Shown here: in pieces, positions 43,076 to 50,680 of the stretch
How positions within the stretch are numbered: the first letter of the stretch is position 1
Layout: each line of letters opens with the position of its first letter
Assembly: GCA_900547755.1 (NCBI GenBank)
Contig: URIC01000003.1
Span: 9,069-73,068, forward strand
Direction of reading: 5' to 3'
DNA from: an uncultured Bacteroidales bacterium
Lineage (GTDB): Bacteria > Bacteroidota > Bacteroidia > Bacteroidales > Muribaculaceae
Length of the DNA stretch: 64,000 nucleotides
Made by a program: the position numbers and the translations under genes
Notes under the pieces: model-generated
The model's input: only the letters and a program-made list of their open reading frames with translations
Database searches by the model: none
What the model was told of the DNA's origin: nothing

Positions 43076-44020
43076 ATGGAATTTGGATTATTGAAAAAAG
43101 CGGCTGTGTATTCGGCCTGTCTATGCGTGGCGCTTACTTCCTGCCGCTCTGCCAAGACAGGTCAGGACATGGCTTTGAGCGCAGACCCCCTGGGGAGTCT
43201 GCGGGCTTCCATAGCCTCTATAGCGGACAGCTGTCCGGCTGAGATAGGGGTGGCTGTGATAACCGACAATGGCGACACCCTTACATTGAATAACCGGAAT
43301 GTGTATCCTATGATGAGTGTCTTTAAGCTGCATCAGGCGATTGCTGTGTGCGAGGACCTTGACCGCCGGGGTATTCCGCTTGATTCGCTGATTAGGATAA
43401 ATAGGGCGGACCTTGACCCTGATACATGGAGCCCTATGCTTAAGGAACATGATGAACCGCAATTCGAGCTGCCGGTAAAGGACCTGCTGCGGTATACGCT
43501 GATGCAGAGCGACAATAATGCCAGTAACCTGATGTTCAGCGAGATTGCCGGGGTAGGGCAGACGGACAGCCTTATTGCTACGATAATTCCGCGCGACGCT
43601 TTCCGTATCGTGTACACGGAGCGGGAAATGGCCCGGGACCATGGCAAGGCATACGCGAATCGTACTACTCCCCTGGGGGCCGCACAGTTGATTTACAGTC
43701 TGTACACGGACAGCCTTGTAAGCGTCGACAAGCAGGAGTTCCTGAGGAATACACTCCGGGAGTGCAAGACCGGCAACGACCGTATCGTCGCCCCCTTGCT
43801 TGGAAAGAAGGGCGTGGTCATAGGTCATAAGACAGGTTCCGGATACACTACTCCCGAGGGGGTGCTGGTGGCGCACAACGATGTGGCATATATCTGTCTG
43901 CCTGACGGGAGAAAATACGCGCTCGCCGTATTCGTGAAAGACTGCAATGGAGATGAGAAACGCGCCGCCGAGGCAATAGCACGCATATCGGAAGCTGTCT
44001 ACGACGCATTGGGTATCTGA
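43076..44020 (+). CDS. Class A beta-lactamase (subclass A2, CfxA/CblA-like), lipoprotein
   Basis: The 314-residue product from the ATG at 43076 (the frame is open to a TTG at 43058) has a lipobox VALTSC, so it is probably lipid-anchored at Cys23. All class A elements are visible: SVFK with Ser81 and Lys84, SDN at 145-147, a TEREM plus NRTTP omega-loop region, and the KTG in GHKTGSG. Such enzymes hydrolyse penicillins or cephalosporins in the periplasm; the spectrum cannot be read here. The family is related to CblA, CfxA and PER, which occur in Bacteroidota. It follows hxlR and precedes a DUF2284 gene on the same strand. Confidence 0.92.
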   Translation: MEFGLLKKAAVYSACLCVALTSCRSAKTGQDMALSADPLGSLRASIASIADSCPAEIGVAVITDNGDTLTLNNRNVYPMMSVFKLHQAIAVCEDLDRRGIPLDSLIRINRADLDPDTWSPMLKEHDEPQFELPVKDLLRYTLMQSDNNASNLMFSEIAGVGQTDSLIATIIPRDAFRIVYTEREMARDHGKAYANRTTPLGAAQLIYSLYTDSLVSVDKQEFLRNTLRECKTGNDRIVAPLLGKKGVVIGHKTGSGYTTPEGVLVAHNDVAYICLPDGRKYALAVFVKDCNGDEKRAAEAIARISEAVYDALGI

Positions 44021-44060
44021 ATCCTACGGTGTGCGGTTTGTTTTTATAAGGGATATGACT

Positions 44061-44630
44061 ATGAGCGTATATACGGCAGAAAATTACATATCGGATATAG
44101 CCGTAGCCGATTATATCGCCGGCTTCAGAGACGAGGCCCGTTTTCTGGACCTGTGCGGACAATGCGGAAATTATGGCTGTAGATGGGGGTGTCCCCCCTT
44201 TGACTTTGATGCTGAAGCGTTATTGCGCAAATATAAGTATGCCCGTATAGTGGCATGCAAGATAATACCGTCTGACAGGAATCTGCCCATAGAGCGGACT
44301 CATGAGTTCCTGTTGCCGGAGCGTACCCGTTTGGAGCGGGAATTGCTTGAAATGGAGCGGACCGGCGGAGGCCTCGCGCTTACATTCGGAGGTAAATGCC
44401 TGTACTGCGAGGAAGAGGAATGTGCCCGCATATCGGGAGAACCCTGTCGGCATCCTGACAAAGTGCGTCCCTCGCTCGAATCCTTGGGATTTGACCTTTC
44501 CAAGACCCTTGCCGAGATGTTCGGCATAGAACTGCGGTGGAGTAAGGATGGCTTGCTGCCGGAATACTTGGTGCTGGTATGCGGATTCTTTCACGATACC
44601 CCTTTGGCCGCCCGTTCTTCAGCCTCTTGA
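44061..44630 (+). CDS. DUF2284 metal-binding protein
   Basis: The 189-residue protein carries the DUF2284 Cys-rich motif CGQCGNYGCRWGCPPFDFD and a second cluster GGKCLYCEEEECARISGEPC, both likely ligands for iron-sulfur or zinc. Function is unknown. The frame is open to a GTG at 44031; ATGs are at 44055 and 44061. A Shine-Dalgarno-like AAGGG is 9 nt before 44061 but only 3 nt before 44055, so 44061 is preferred. It is 40 nt after the beta-lactamase stop and ends 11 nt before the converging PH-domain gene. Confidence 0.88.
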   Translation: MSVYTAENYISDIAVADYIAGFRDEARFLDLCGQCGNYGCRWGCPPFDFDAEALLRKYKYARIVACKIIPSDRNLPIERTHEFLLPERTRLERELLEMERTGGGLALTFGGKCLYCEEEECARISGEPCRHPDKVRPSLESLGFDLSKTLAEMFGIELRWSKDGLLPEYLVLVCGFFHDTPLAARSSAS

Positions 44631-44641
44631 CTTAAGCCGAT

Positions 44642-45133
44642 TTATCGGACCTGCCTCAGGCGGGAGCCGATGGCATCTGCCATGTCCGGAGCATCGGAGC
44701 AGCCGAGCATATATTTACGGCCATCTTTAAGGGTTACAAGAAAGCAGTCCGATGCTTTCCCGTAATAGGCAAAATACTTGCCGAGGTCTCTTTCTCTGAA
44801 CCAGCCATACCAACCGAACCATCCTCCGCTACCGCAAATGCGGTGTGCGGCCATAGTCGGGGGACATAACCTTACACCGGAAATGTCTGCTAACGGGATA
44901 CACTTGATTCGCAGCGGACGGCGGATGCTCAATTTTTCATCGTCGACAGAGACTGAAAGCGGCATATATAATAACGTAGACAAGGACATGACGGCTATTA
45001 TAATGGCGAGTATGACCACAGGCCGCCCATGGTCAGGCTGTTTGAGCGCATATACGAATAAACCGCATATAAGCGCGCTCGACAATGCGGAAATAATCAG
45101 GCAATAGCCGCTGAATCCAACTCTTTTTTTCAT
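44642..45133 (-). CDS. PH-domain membrane protein
   Basis: The 163-residue protein has two N-terminal membrane segments (CLIISALSSALICGLFVYAL and VVILAIIIAVMSLSTLLYMP) and a bacterial PH-like domain from about residue 60 (LSVSVDDEKLSIRRPLRIKC) with a WFGWYGWF insert and a C-terminal strand CFLVTLKDGRKYMLGC. Family function is unknown; such proteins sit in the inner membrane with the PH domain in the cytoplasm. It converges on the DUF2284 gene and lies downstream of the acyltransferase gene on the same strand. Confidence 0.78.
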   Translation of the reverse strand: MKKRVGFSGYCLIISALSSALICGLFVYALKQPDHGRPVVILAIIIAVMSLSTLLYMPLSVSVDDEKLSIRRPLRIKCIPLADISGVRLCPPTMAAHRICGSGGWFGWYGWFRERDLGKYFAYYGKASDCFLVTLKDGRKYMLGCSDAPDMADAIGSRLRQVR

Positions 45134-45169
45134 GTGAGAATATTTTGGGTTTGAAGTGAGAATCGGATT

Positions 45170-46255
45170 TTATTTGAATTTCAGCTCTGCGAGTCTTGTC
45201 GGCAGACTCCGGTTGACAAAGTGAATCACTCGGTTCAGGACATTTGTGATGATGCCGGAGGCAACCCAGAAGGAGATGAACAGGGCTGCGAAAAACGAAA
45301 CGTATCGCCACGCAGGCAAGGTGGCCGTCCAATGTCTTGAAGCCGGATACAAAAAGAGGTCTCCGAAACATCCGTCCTGCAGCAGATAGCACCCCAAGGA
45401 GTATGCGGCAAACCTGTTCACGGCCTTGCTGTGGAACCGCAATTTAGTGAAATACAGGAACAGGAACACCGATGCTCCGACTATGAACAGGTTGTTGTAA
45501 GCTGTCAGATTGCGGATGTACACCGGAGAGTCACGCAGCGCTACGGACAGTATGCCGTCCAAAGCGGTAAGGCATACGCATAAGGCCAGACAATGGGCCT
45601 TGGTGACCCGCTCGGACAAGCAGGTGTCCCGGCGAAGCCAATGCCCGAGAGTGTACATATATATGCCCTGGAAAAATGTGTATCCATTCTCGTTACAGGC
45701 GTTATGTCCGATATTTCCGGAATAAATGGTGAACAGGGTAAATATAAGGACTATCGCCTTTAGCTGATTGAGGGTCAGCGCTGTCAGACCTTTGTTGATG
45801 ATTGGAGATGCCAACATAAGGCCGAAGTAAACGTCAATGAACCAGTTCTGAGTGGAGAGCGGTGCTATGAAAGTGAACAGCAGGTCCTGCCCGGTCAATG
45901 GCTTGTCTATTAGAAAGCACCCCAGGCTATTGAGCTGGACAAAGGCGAAGACAGTCATGAACAGGCGTAGAAAGCCCTTGACCGACAGTCGGATGAGATA
46001 CCAGCCGGACAGCAGAAAGAAGAGGTTGACGCCATCCAGGAAAAACGGCCAGGCGAACATGGCCGAGGGCGGCCGATAACCGCCAAGCGGTGACCCGTGG
46101 GTAAGGAAATGATGAATCAGAATCAGACACATGGCGACTATCCTCATCAATTCCATGTTGGAGTCACGGACACGGATTCTGTCCTGAGCCAAATATCCGG
46201 GGCTGTCCATTACTCCCGCTCTCCCGGCATCGGTCTCGCTGCCACCTCTATACAT
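45170..46255 (-). CDS. Acyltransferase 3 family membrane protein
   Basis: The 361-residue protein is an integral membrane O-acyltransferase with about ten hydrophobic segments. It has the RDSNMELMRIVAMCLILIHH start with the catalytic His, FLDGVNLFFLLSGWYL and the R-rich loop, and acts on an extracytoplasmic sugar. The frame starts at 46255; ATG at 46210 (MDSPGYLAQDRIRV) is an alternative. A -7 box and a perfect palindrome stand upstream. Unlike the acyltransferase gene in the polysaccharide locus, this copy is intact, and it is not linked to sugar genes. It may belong to the block between int1 and int2. Confidence 0.85.
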   Translation of the reverse strand: MYRGGSETDAGRAGVMDSPGYLAQDRIRVRDSNMELMRIVAMCLILIHHFLTHGSPLGGYRPPSAMFAWPFFLDGVNLFFLLSGWYLIRLSVKGFLRLFMTVFAFVQLNSLGCFLIDKPLTGQDLLFTFIAPLSTQNWFIDVYFGLMLASPIINKGLTALTLNQLKAIVLIFTLFTIYSGNIGHNACNENGYTFFQGIYMYTLGHWLRRDTCLSERVTKAHCLALCVCLTALDGILSVALRDSPVYIRNLTAYNNLFIVGASVFLFLYFTKLRFHSKAVNRFAAYSLGCYLLQDGCFGDLFLYPASRHWTATLPAWRYVSFFAALFISFWVASGIITNVLNRVIHFVNRSLPTRLAELKFK

Positions 46256-46284
46256 ATTGATTCAATAGGAATTACAAATCTTCA

Positions 46285-46305
46285 TCCGGTTTTCCGAAAA
46301 CCGGA
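46285..46305. promoter_or_regulatory. 21-bp perfect palindrome upstream of the acyltransferase gene
   Basis: TCCGGTTTTC C GAAAACCGGA: 10-bp arms. It overlaps the predicted start site set by the -7 box at 46307-46314. Confidence 0.5.
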
Positions 46306-46306
46306 A

Positions 46307-46314
46307 CAAAAGTA
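46307..46314 (-). promoter_or_regulatory. -7 box for the acyltransferase gene
   Basis: TACTTTTG on the minus strand fits TAnnTTTG; the -33 part is not clear. Confidence 0.45.
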
Positions 46315-46455
46315 GCAAAAAATCCCGAACCGGAACCCATAATCTCCCGGAATAAAATAAACCCTGGGATAAACTCTCCGAAAACAGCATTATTGGAGTA
46401 TGTGTCCATTGGATGTATCTTGTATATTTCGGGCAAATCAACATCATAAAAACAC

Positions 46456-47661
46456 ATGGCTTCAATAAAAGTAAAATTCCGCCCATCAAGTAGCGCTGAC
46501 AACGAAGGCGCAATCTACTACCAGATTATCCACGAAAGAAAAGTGCGGCAACTTCCGACCGAGTATAAGGTTTTCCCCGGCGAGTGGGATGAAAGCCGCT
46601 CTATGGTGACGACCACACATAAAAGCGAGCGCGAATCGTTGATTCTCTCCATTCGTGAACGTATCCGTTGGGATGTGGAGCGGCTTACGAAGATTGACCG
46701 CAAACTCAATATAGAGGGTCTTGGCTACACGGCCAAAGATGTGATGGACGAATTCAACCGCTATGCCGCGGAATACTCTCTGTTCTCCTACATGGAGAGC
46801 ATAATAGCCAGACTCAGGCAGAACGGAAACATCAGAACCTCCGAGACATACAAATCAGCCCTGAACAGTTTCAGGAAGTTCCGTGACGGCAAGGACATCA
46901 TGCTTGACAGCATCACCTCCGAAATAATGGAAAGCTACGAGGCGTGGCATAAGAGGCGCGGGATAACGCCGAACACAATATCATTCTACACCAGGATACT
47001 TCGTGCCGTATATCACCGTGCGGTAGAAAACGAAATCATCGATAACCGTAACCCGTTCCGTCATGTCTATACCGGAATAGAGAAAACCGTAAAACGGGCA
47101 TTGCCGTTAGTTGTAATCAAGAAAATCAAGACTTTGGACCTGTCGCCGGCTCCGACACTTGACTACGCCCGCGATATGTTCCTTATGAGCTTCTATCTCC
47201 GGGGGATGAGTTTCATAGACATGGCATTCCTCAAAAAGACAGACCTCAGCAACGGATACATAACATACCGCCGTCGCAAGACCGGCCAGCGACTGATGAT
47301 AGAATGGACGAAGGAAATGCAGATGATTCTTGAAAAGTACCCCGAGAACAAAAGCGACTACCTGCTGCCCATCATACGCAATCCGGGCACCAACGAGCGA
47401 TGCACATACCGGAACCACAGCTACAACATCAACCGCAACCTGAAACGTGTCGCGGAAAAGGCAGGCATAGCCATACCGCTGACCCTGTATGTCGCACGTC
47501 ACAGCTGGGCCTCCGCCGCCAAATCCAAAGGCATACCGCTCTCGGTAATCTCCGAAGGCATGGGTCACGACAGCGAGGCCACGACACAAATCTACCTCGC
47601 CAGCCTCGAGACCTCCGTCGTAGACAAAGCCAACGCCCTAATCCTCAAATCATTGAAATAA
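46456..47661 (+). CDS. Tyrosine recombinase / DNA-invertase-like integrase (int2)
   Basis: The 401-residue protein is the paralogue of int1: arm-binding start MASIKVKFRPSSSADNEGAI, SAM-like middle, and a catalytic domain with YLRGMSFIDMAFLKKTDLSN, YRRRKTGQRLMIEW, YVARHSWASAAK and the Tyr in TTQIYLASLE. The ATG at 46456 matches the aligned start of int1. It faces the polysaccharide locus at its 3' end and is followed by two hairpins. Because Bacteroidota recombinases of this group often invert promoters of surface-polysaccharide genes, a role in phase variation is possible; no clear pair of long-spaced inverted repeats was found near it. Confidence 0.93.
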   Translation: MASIKVKFRPSSSADNEGAIYYQIIHERKVRQLPTEYKVFPGEWDESRSMVTTTHKSERESLILSIRERIRWDVERLTKIDRKLNIEGLGYTAKDVMDEFNRYAAEYSLFSYMESIIARLRQNGNIRTSETYKSALNSFRKFRDGKDIMLDSITSEIMESYEAWHKRRGITPNTISFYTRILRAVYHRAVENEIIDNRNPFRHVYTGIEKTVKRALPLVVIKKIKTLDLSPAPTLDYARDMFLMSFYLRGMSFIDMAFLKKTDLSNGYITYRRRKTGQRLMIEWTKEMQMILEKYPENKSDYLLPIIRNPGTNERCTYRNHSYNINRNLKRVAEKAGIAIPLTLYVARHSWASAAKSKGIPLSVISEGMGHDSEATTQIYLASLETSVVDKANALILKSLK

Positions 47662-47665
47662 CCAG

Positions 47666-47711
47666 TCCGTCCGGAAAGAGCCGGCATTCATCTTGCTCTT
47701 TTTCGGACGGA
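47666..47711 (+). terminator. Hairpin after int2
   Basis: Long stem TCCGTCCG...GAGC paired with GCTC...CGGACGGA with a 13-nt loop and few mismatches; likely a terminator for int2, though a T-run is missing. Confidence 0.55.
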
Positions 47712-47749
47712 TACCTCTCGATAACCTTTATGACAACATGCTGTCAGCC

Positions 47750-47802
47750 CCCTTAGACAACGAATCCCGCGAATAATCTTCGTGGGATTCGTTGTCTAAG
47801 GG
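47750..47802. terminator. 24-bp-stem hairpin between int2 and the polysaccharide locus
   Basis: Arms 47750-47768 and 47784-47802 pair perfectly over 19 bp (CCCTTAGACAACGAATCCC and its complement), extended by five inner pairs with one G-U; loop TAATC. It lies between converging genes, so it may stop both transcripts; the stem is longer than usual for a terminator. Confidence 0.6.
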
Positions 47803-47880
47803 AAGCGTCTGTTTCAGAGGGTCGTTTTTACTTCTATTATCATTGAAATAACCGATAAACGTAACCATCCTTGACCAAAA

Positions 47881-48885
47881 TCAATTTACTTTTACAAGAT
47901 AATCACATTTGGCATACGTTTCCCCATAACGAGGCTGTAACATATTCTCGTCTATCTCATTACCTTTTAACCATTCGATTATCGCTCCCGGGAAATTTAC
48001 TCCGGCTTCGTAGCTGAATGGGAATCCGCCACCGAAGCGGGGATTGAGTTCAAGGACGTAATATGTGCCGTCCTTTTCGAAGATGTCCACGTCAAGATTT
48101 CCGATATGACGCAGGTTCATGCCTAAGGTCTGTCCGATGGCGCGAATGTCAGCGTTGTCAACGGTCTGTGCCTTGTCGGTCTCGCCGGCGCGCATGGAGA
48201 GCTTCTTTTTTACCGAAACAGCCCGGTGATTGCCTTCGAGGTCGTTCATAACGTCCATGCCATATTCCTGACCGTCGATTTTCTGCTGTATAAGAATGTA
48301 TTCGCCCCCTTTCGAGGCGGTTGCAAGAATAGTTTTCCTGACCTTTTTGAGTAGCATCGCGTAGACCTCCTCTAACTCTTCAAGGGAATTGACAAACTCG
48401 ATGCCGATGGAACCAGACCCCCAGCGGGGTTTGAGGACGAGTGGGAAACTGAGTATGCCCTCGTGTAGTGCTGCTTGGGCTTTACTGAGGCTGACAAATG
48501 TGTTTGGGGTACCGAGGCCGAGACTCTCAACGTATTTTGCGGTACGATATTTGTCAAAGCAGATGTCAATGACTTCTGGTGCAGATACAATTACCTTGAC
48601 ACCGATTTCTTCAAACCGCTGACGGTTGGCGGCAAGTATGGGAAGTTCGAGATCGTTGAGGCAGATAAGTCCCTTTATACCATGGCGAAGGCAGATGTCA
48701 AGGGTACGGCCAATGTAGTCATCTGCATAGACGGCAGGTACCTGCTCCTTAATGTCGGCAGCCGTCAACGCCGGTGCCGTCAGTTGCATATCGGCAGCTA
48801 CAACCAGGCCGCTGTCGCCAAGTTGTTCCTTGAAATATTTGAGCAGATAGGTACGGCGTCCCGCACAAGTGAAGAGTATATTCAT
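47881..48885 (-). CDS. ATP-grasp domain enzyme of the polysaccharide locus
   Basis: The 334-residue protein has a nucleotide-binding start MNILFTCAGRRTYLLKYFKE, a pre-ATP-grasp domain, then the ATP-grasp fold from about 115: FPLVLKPRWGSGSIGIEFV (Lys-Pro-x-x-Gly loop), GGEYILIQQKIDGQEYGMDV, and a C-terminal metal site in YVLELNPRFGGGFPFSYEAG. Such enzymes join a carboxylate to an amine or alcohol, often adding amino acids to sugars. It is the last gene of the locus and overlaps the sugar transferase by 4 nt. Substrate is not known. Confidence 0.9.
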   Translation of the reverse strand: MNILFTCAGRRTYLLKYFKEQLGDSGLVVAADMQLTAPALTAADIKEQVPAVYADDYIGRTLDICLRHGIKGLICLNDLELPILAANRQRFEEIGVKVIVSAPEVIDICFDKYRTAKYVESLGLGTPNTFVSLSKAQAALHEGILSFPLVLKPRWGSGSIGIEFVNSLEELEEVYAMLLKKVRKTILATASKGGEYILIQQKIDGQEYGMDVMNDLEGNHRAVSVKKKLSMRAGETDKAQTVDNADIRAIGQTLGMNLRHIGNLDVDIFEKDGTYYVLELNPRFGGGFPFSYEAGVNFPGAIIEWLKGNEIDENMLQPRYGETYAKCDYLVKVN

Positions 48886-49505
48886 TGTTTATTTTGTTTT
48901 CTTATAACATCCAAATCATGACTCTCCGGCAACAATTCTATATCAGAACCGAAAAACACATTCACGATAGTCTTTGCCAGTATTCGGATATCAAACATAA
49001 GCGATACATTATTAGCATAATATACATCCAGAGCCAAACGGTCATCCCATTCAAGATGATTACGGCCATTTACTTGTGCCCAACCAGTTATTCCAGGTCT
49101 AACATCGTGTCGATGAGCCTCGGTTGGTGTGTAATACGGTAAATATTTTACCAGCAATGGGCGGGGGCCTATGAGCGACATATCGCCTTTGAGAACGTTC
49201 CACAACTGAGGCAGTTCGTCAATAGAAGTTGAGCGCACGAAGCGGCCGATCTTGGTTAGACGGTCTGCGTCGGGAAGAAGTTTGCCGTTTGCATCCCGCT
49301 CATCAGTCATAGTCTTGAACTTCACCACTTTGAAAATCTTTCCATCCTTGCCTGGCCTCTCCTGAAAGAAAAATGCCCCGGCACCCTTGTTGGCAAAGTG
49401 TAGCCAGACGGTGACAGCAGCAAGGGGAACAGAGAGCACAAATAAAGCTCCCCCCGAAGCAGCTACGTCAAAGACCCGTTTGAAAAAATCGCGATACGGT
49501 TTCAT
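48882..49505 (-). CDS. Initiating sugar transferase (undecaprenyl-phosphate sugar-1-P transferase)
   Basis: The enzyme transfers a sugar phosphate to undecaprenyl phosphate, starting the polysaccharide repeat at the inner membrane. From MKPYRDFFKRVFDVAASGGA (ATG at 49505) it has 207 residues: a membrane segment, then the catalytic part with KFKTMTDERD, SIDELPQLWNVLKGDMSLIG with PRP after it, and RPGITGWAQVNGRN, all family-specific. The frame is open to 49604, but those extra residues belong to remains of another gene. It overlaps the ATP-grasp gene by 4 nt. Confidence 0.94.
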   Translation of the reverse strand: MKPYRDFFKRVFDVAASGGALFVLSVPLAAVTVWLHFANKGAGAFFFQERPGKDGKIFKVVKFKTMTDERDANGKLLPDADRLTKIGRFVRSTSIDELPQLWNVLKGDMSLIGPRPLLVKYLPYYTPTEAHRHDVRPGITGWAQVNGRNHLEWDDRLALDVYYANNVSLMFDIRILAKTIVNVFFGSDIELLPESHDLDVIRKQNKQ

Positions 49506-49546
49506 ATCATATATGGAGAATTTTTTATAAAAGTCTTTTAAGGCAG

Positions 49547-49702
49547 TTACGAACATAGGATTGCACGCAGCACTAGGCGACGAGGGCTGGGCACTCCCGT
49601 CCATACTTCAAGTCCTTTGCTGGGAAGACTGCGCAGAATGTCGTATCCTACACGGTTCCAGCAATAAGTCACTCTTAAGTCGCAACCGCTGGTTTTAGCT
49701 AC
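49547..49702 (-). pseudogene. Remains of an ATP-grasp-type gene
   Basis: A minus-strand frame without a start codon reads VAKTSGCDLRVTYCWNRVGY then DILRSLPSKGLEVWTGVPSP to a stop at 49547. This resembles the N-terminus of ATP-grasp sugar-locus proteins ('xxVTxxWNRxxYxIxRSLxxKGxxV'). In the next frame the neighbouring codons give NPMFVTALKDFYKKFS, which looks like a later part of the same domain. It is 12 nt beyond the acetyltransferase-like gene and just ahead of the sugar transferase. The simplest reading is a deleted, frameshifted remnant left by locus recombination. Confidence 0.5.
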
Positions 49703-49714
49703 CTGAATTTTTGA

Positions 49715-50680
49715 TTATATATTAAACCGATACGCCAGATGCGACCGACCACCGAGCTGATATTTATACTGCTCCTCCCCAAGGCTAAGGTCAAGGCATC
49801 GTATAGACGTATTCTGCTGGAGATATTTTATTGTTTCGCAAATAAGTACAAGGCCCGGAGAATATCGCCTAAACTCGGAGTCAATTGACAATCTTGGTAC
49901 GATTATAGTTTTGTCATCATAAAGGCCGCTAAGAAACCCCACAATCTCAGAATTGATATAAAGTACCGAAGTAAATGCGTTAGGAGCCTTGATATAATAT
50001 CGTGTGGCAAAACTCTGATGCTTCAGGAACCACTGTTTCAAACGTCCTGTAGCAACTCCATATCTTTCGGCATGTCGTTTTACATAAAGGTCAACGAGTT
50101 GATTTATAGGAACATCTTCCCTTACTGCAATATCCGGTTTGAAATATTTCATTGACAAGAGAAGTCCATCGGTATTCAGCCGGTTATAGGCTGTGCGTAT
50201 GTTCTGACGGACAGATTTTGACAATACCTTGAAATATTCATCAAAACTATCGTCAAACCTGATAGCGACATTTTTTGATTCTTTCGCCGTCGAACCCTTA
50301 TAGCTTGAAACAGGCGAGCGCTCATCTATTTTCATGAACTCCACTTCACCGAAACGTTTATGCAAAAGCGAAATGACTTGGGGTAATATTGCACAATCAT
50401 CATATAGTATTCCGCACTCGTTGAAACCGTTGACATCACCAAAAAGGCGGTTTTTGCCTTTTGATTTAAGCAGAGGAACAATGGCGCGCACTTTGACATC
50501 GTCGGTGAAAACCGCAAAAGTCGGAATCGTACGCCATATCAGATAGTACGGATAAAAATATCGGTAAGCAATGGCAAAGGCACCTGGATGCATGAATGGA
50601 GAGACTTCGGGAGTCAACTTATACAACCTTTCCCAGTCGGCTTTAACCGATGAAAAACGGTGCTTGATTACAAGTTTCAT
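49715..50680 (-). CDS. GNAT-like acyltransferase (Acetyltransf_6/FemAB-type)
   Basis: The 321-residue protein starts MKLVIKHRFSSVKADWERLY and belongs to the GNAT-related group used in polysaccharide loci (BcsL/CelD, FemAB type), with FDDSFDEYFKVLSKSVRQNI, then YYIKAPNAFTSVLYINSEIV and a C-terminal RCLDLSLGEEQYKYQLG, which is typical of this fold. It probably adds an acyl or aminoacyl group to a sugar precursor. The frame is open to 51004, but that part is an antisense shadow of GC-rich GT4 coding and the start at 50680 makes a 4-nt ATGA overlap with the GT4 stop. Confidence 0.85.
   Translation of the reverse strand: MKLVIKHRFSSVKADWERLYKLTPEVSPFMHPGAFAIAYRYFYPYYLIWRTIPTFAVFTDDVKVRAIVPLLKSKGKNRLFGDVNGFNECGILYDDCAILPQVISLLHKRFGEVEFMKIDERSPVSSYKGSTAKESKNVAIRFDDSFDEYFKVLSKSVRQNIRTAYNRLNTDGLLLSMKYFKPDIAVREDVPINQLVDLYVKRHAERYGVATGRLKQWFLKHQSFATRYYIKAPNAFTSVLYINSEIVGFLSGLYDDKTIIVPRLSIDSEFRRYSPGLVLICETIKYLQQNTSIRCLDLSLGEEQYKYQLGGRSHLAYRFNI

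Larger units (their letters stand above)
47650..47853. repeat. 14-bp direct repeats bounding a 190-bp hairpin-rich segment
   Basis: TCATTGAAATAACC at 47650-47663 (it includes the int2 stop) recurs exactly at 47840-47853. The enclosed DNA holds two hairpins, at 47666-47711 and 47750-47802. Confidence 0.8.

Noticed and set aside
47750..47802. Invertible promoter flanked by inverted repeats next to int2
   Set aside because: The arms are only 15 nt apart, too close for an invertible segment, and the polysaccharide genes read toward int2, so their promoter lies at the other end.
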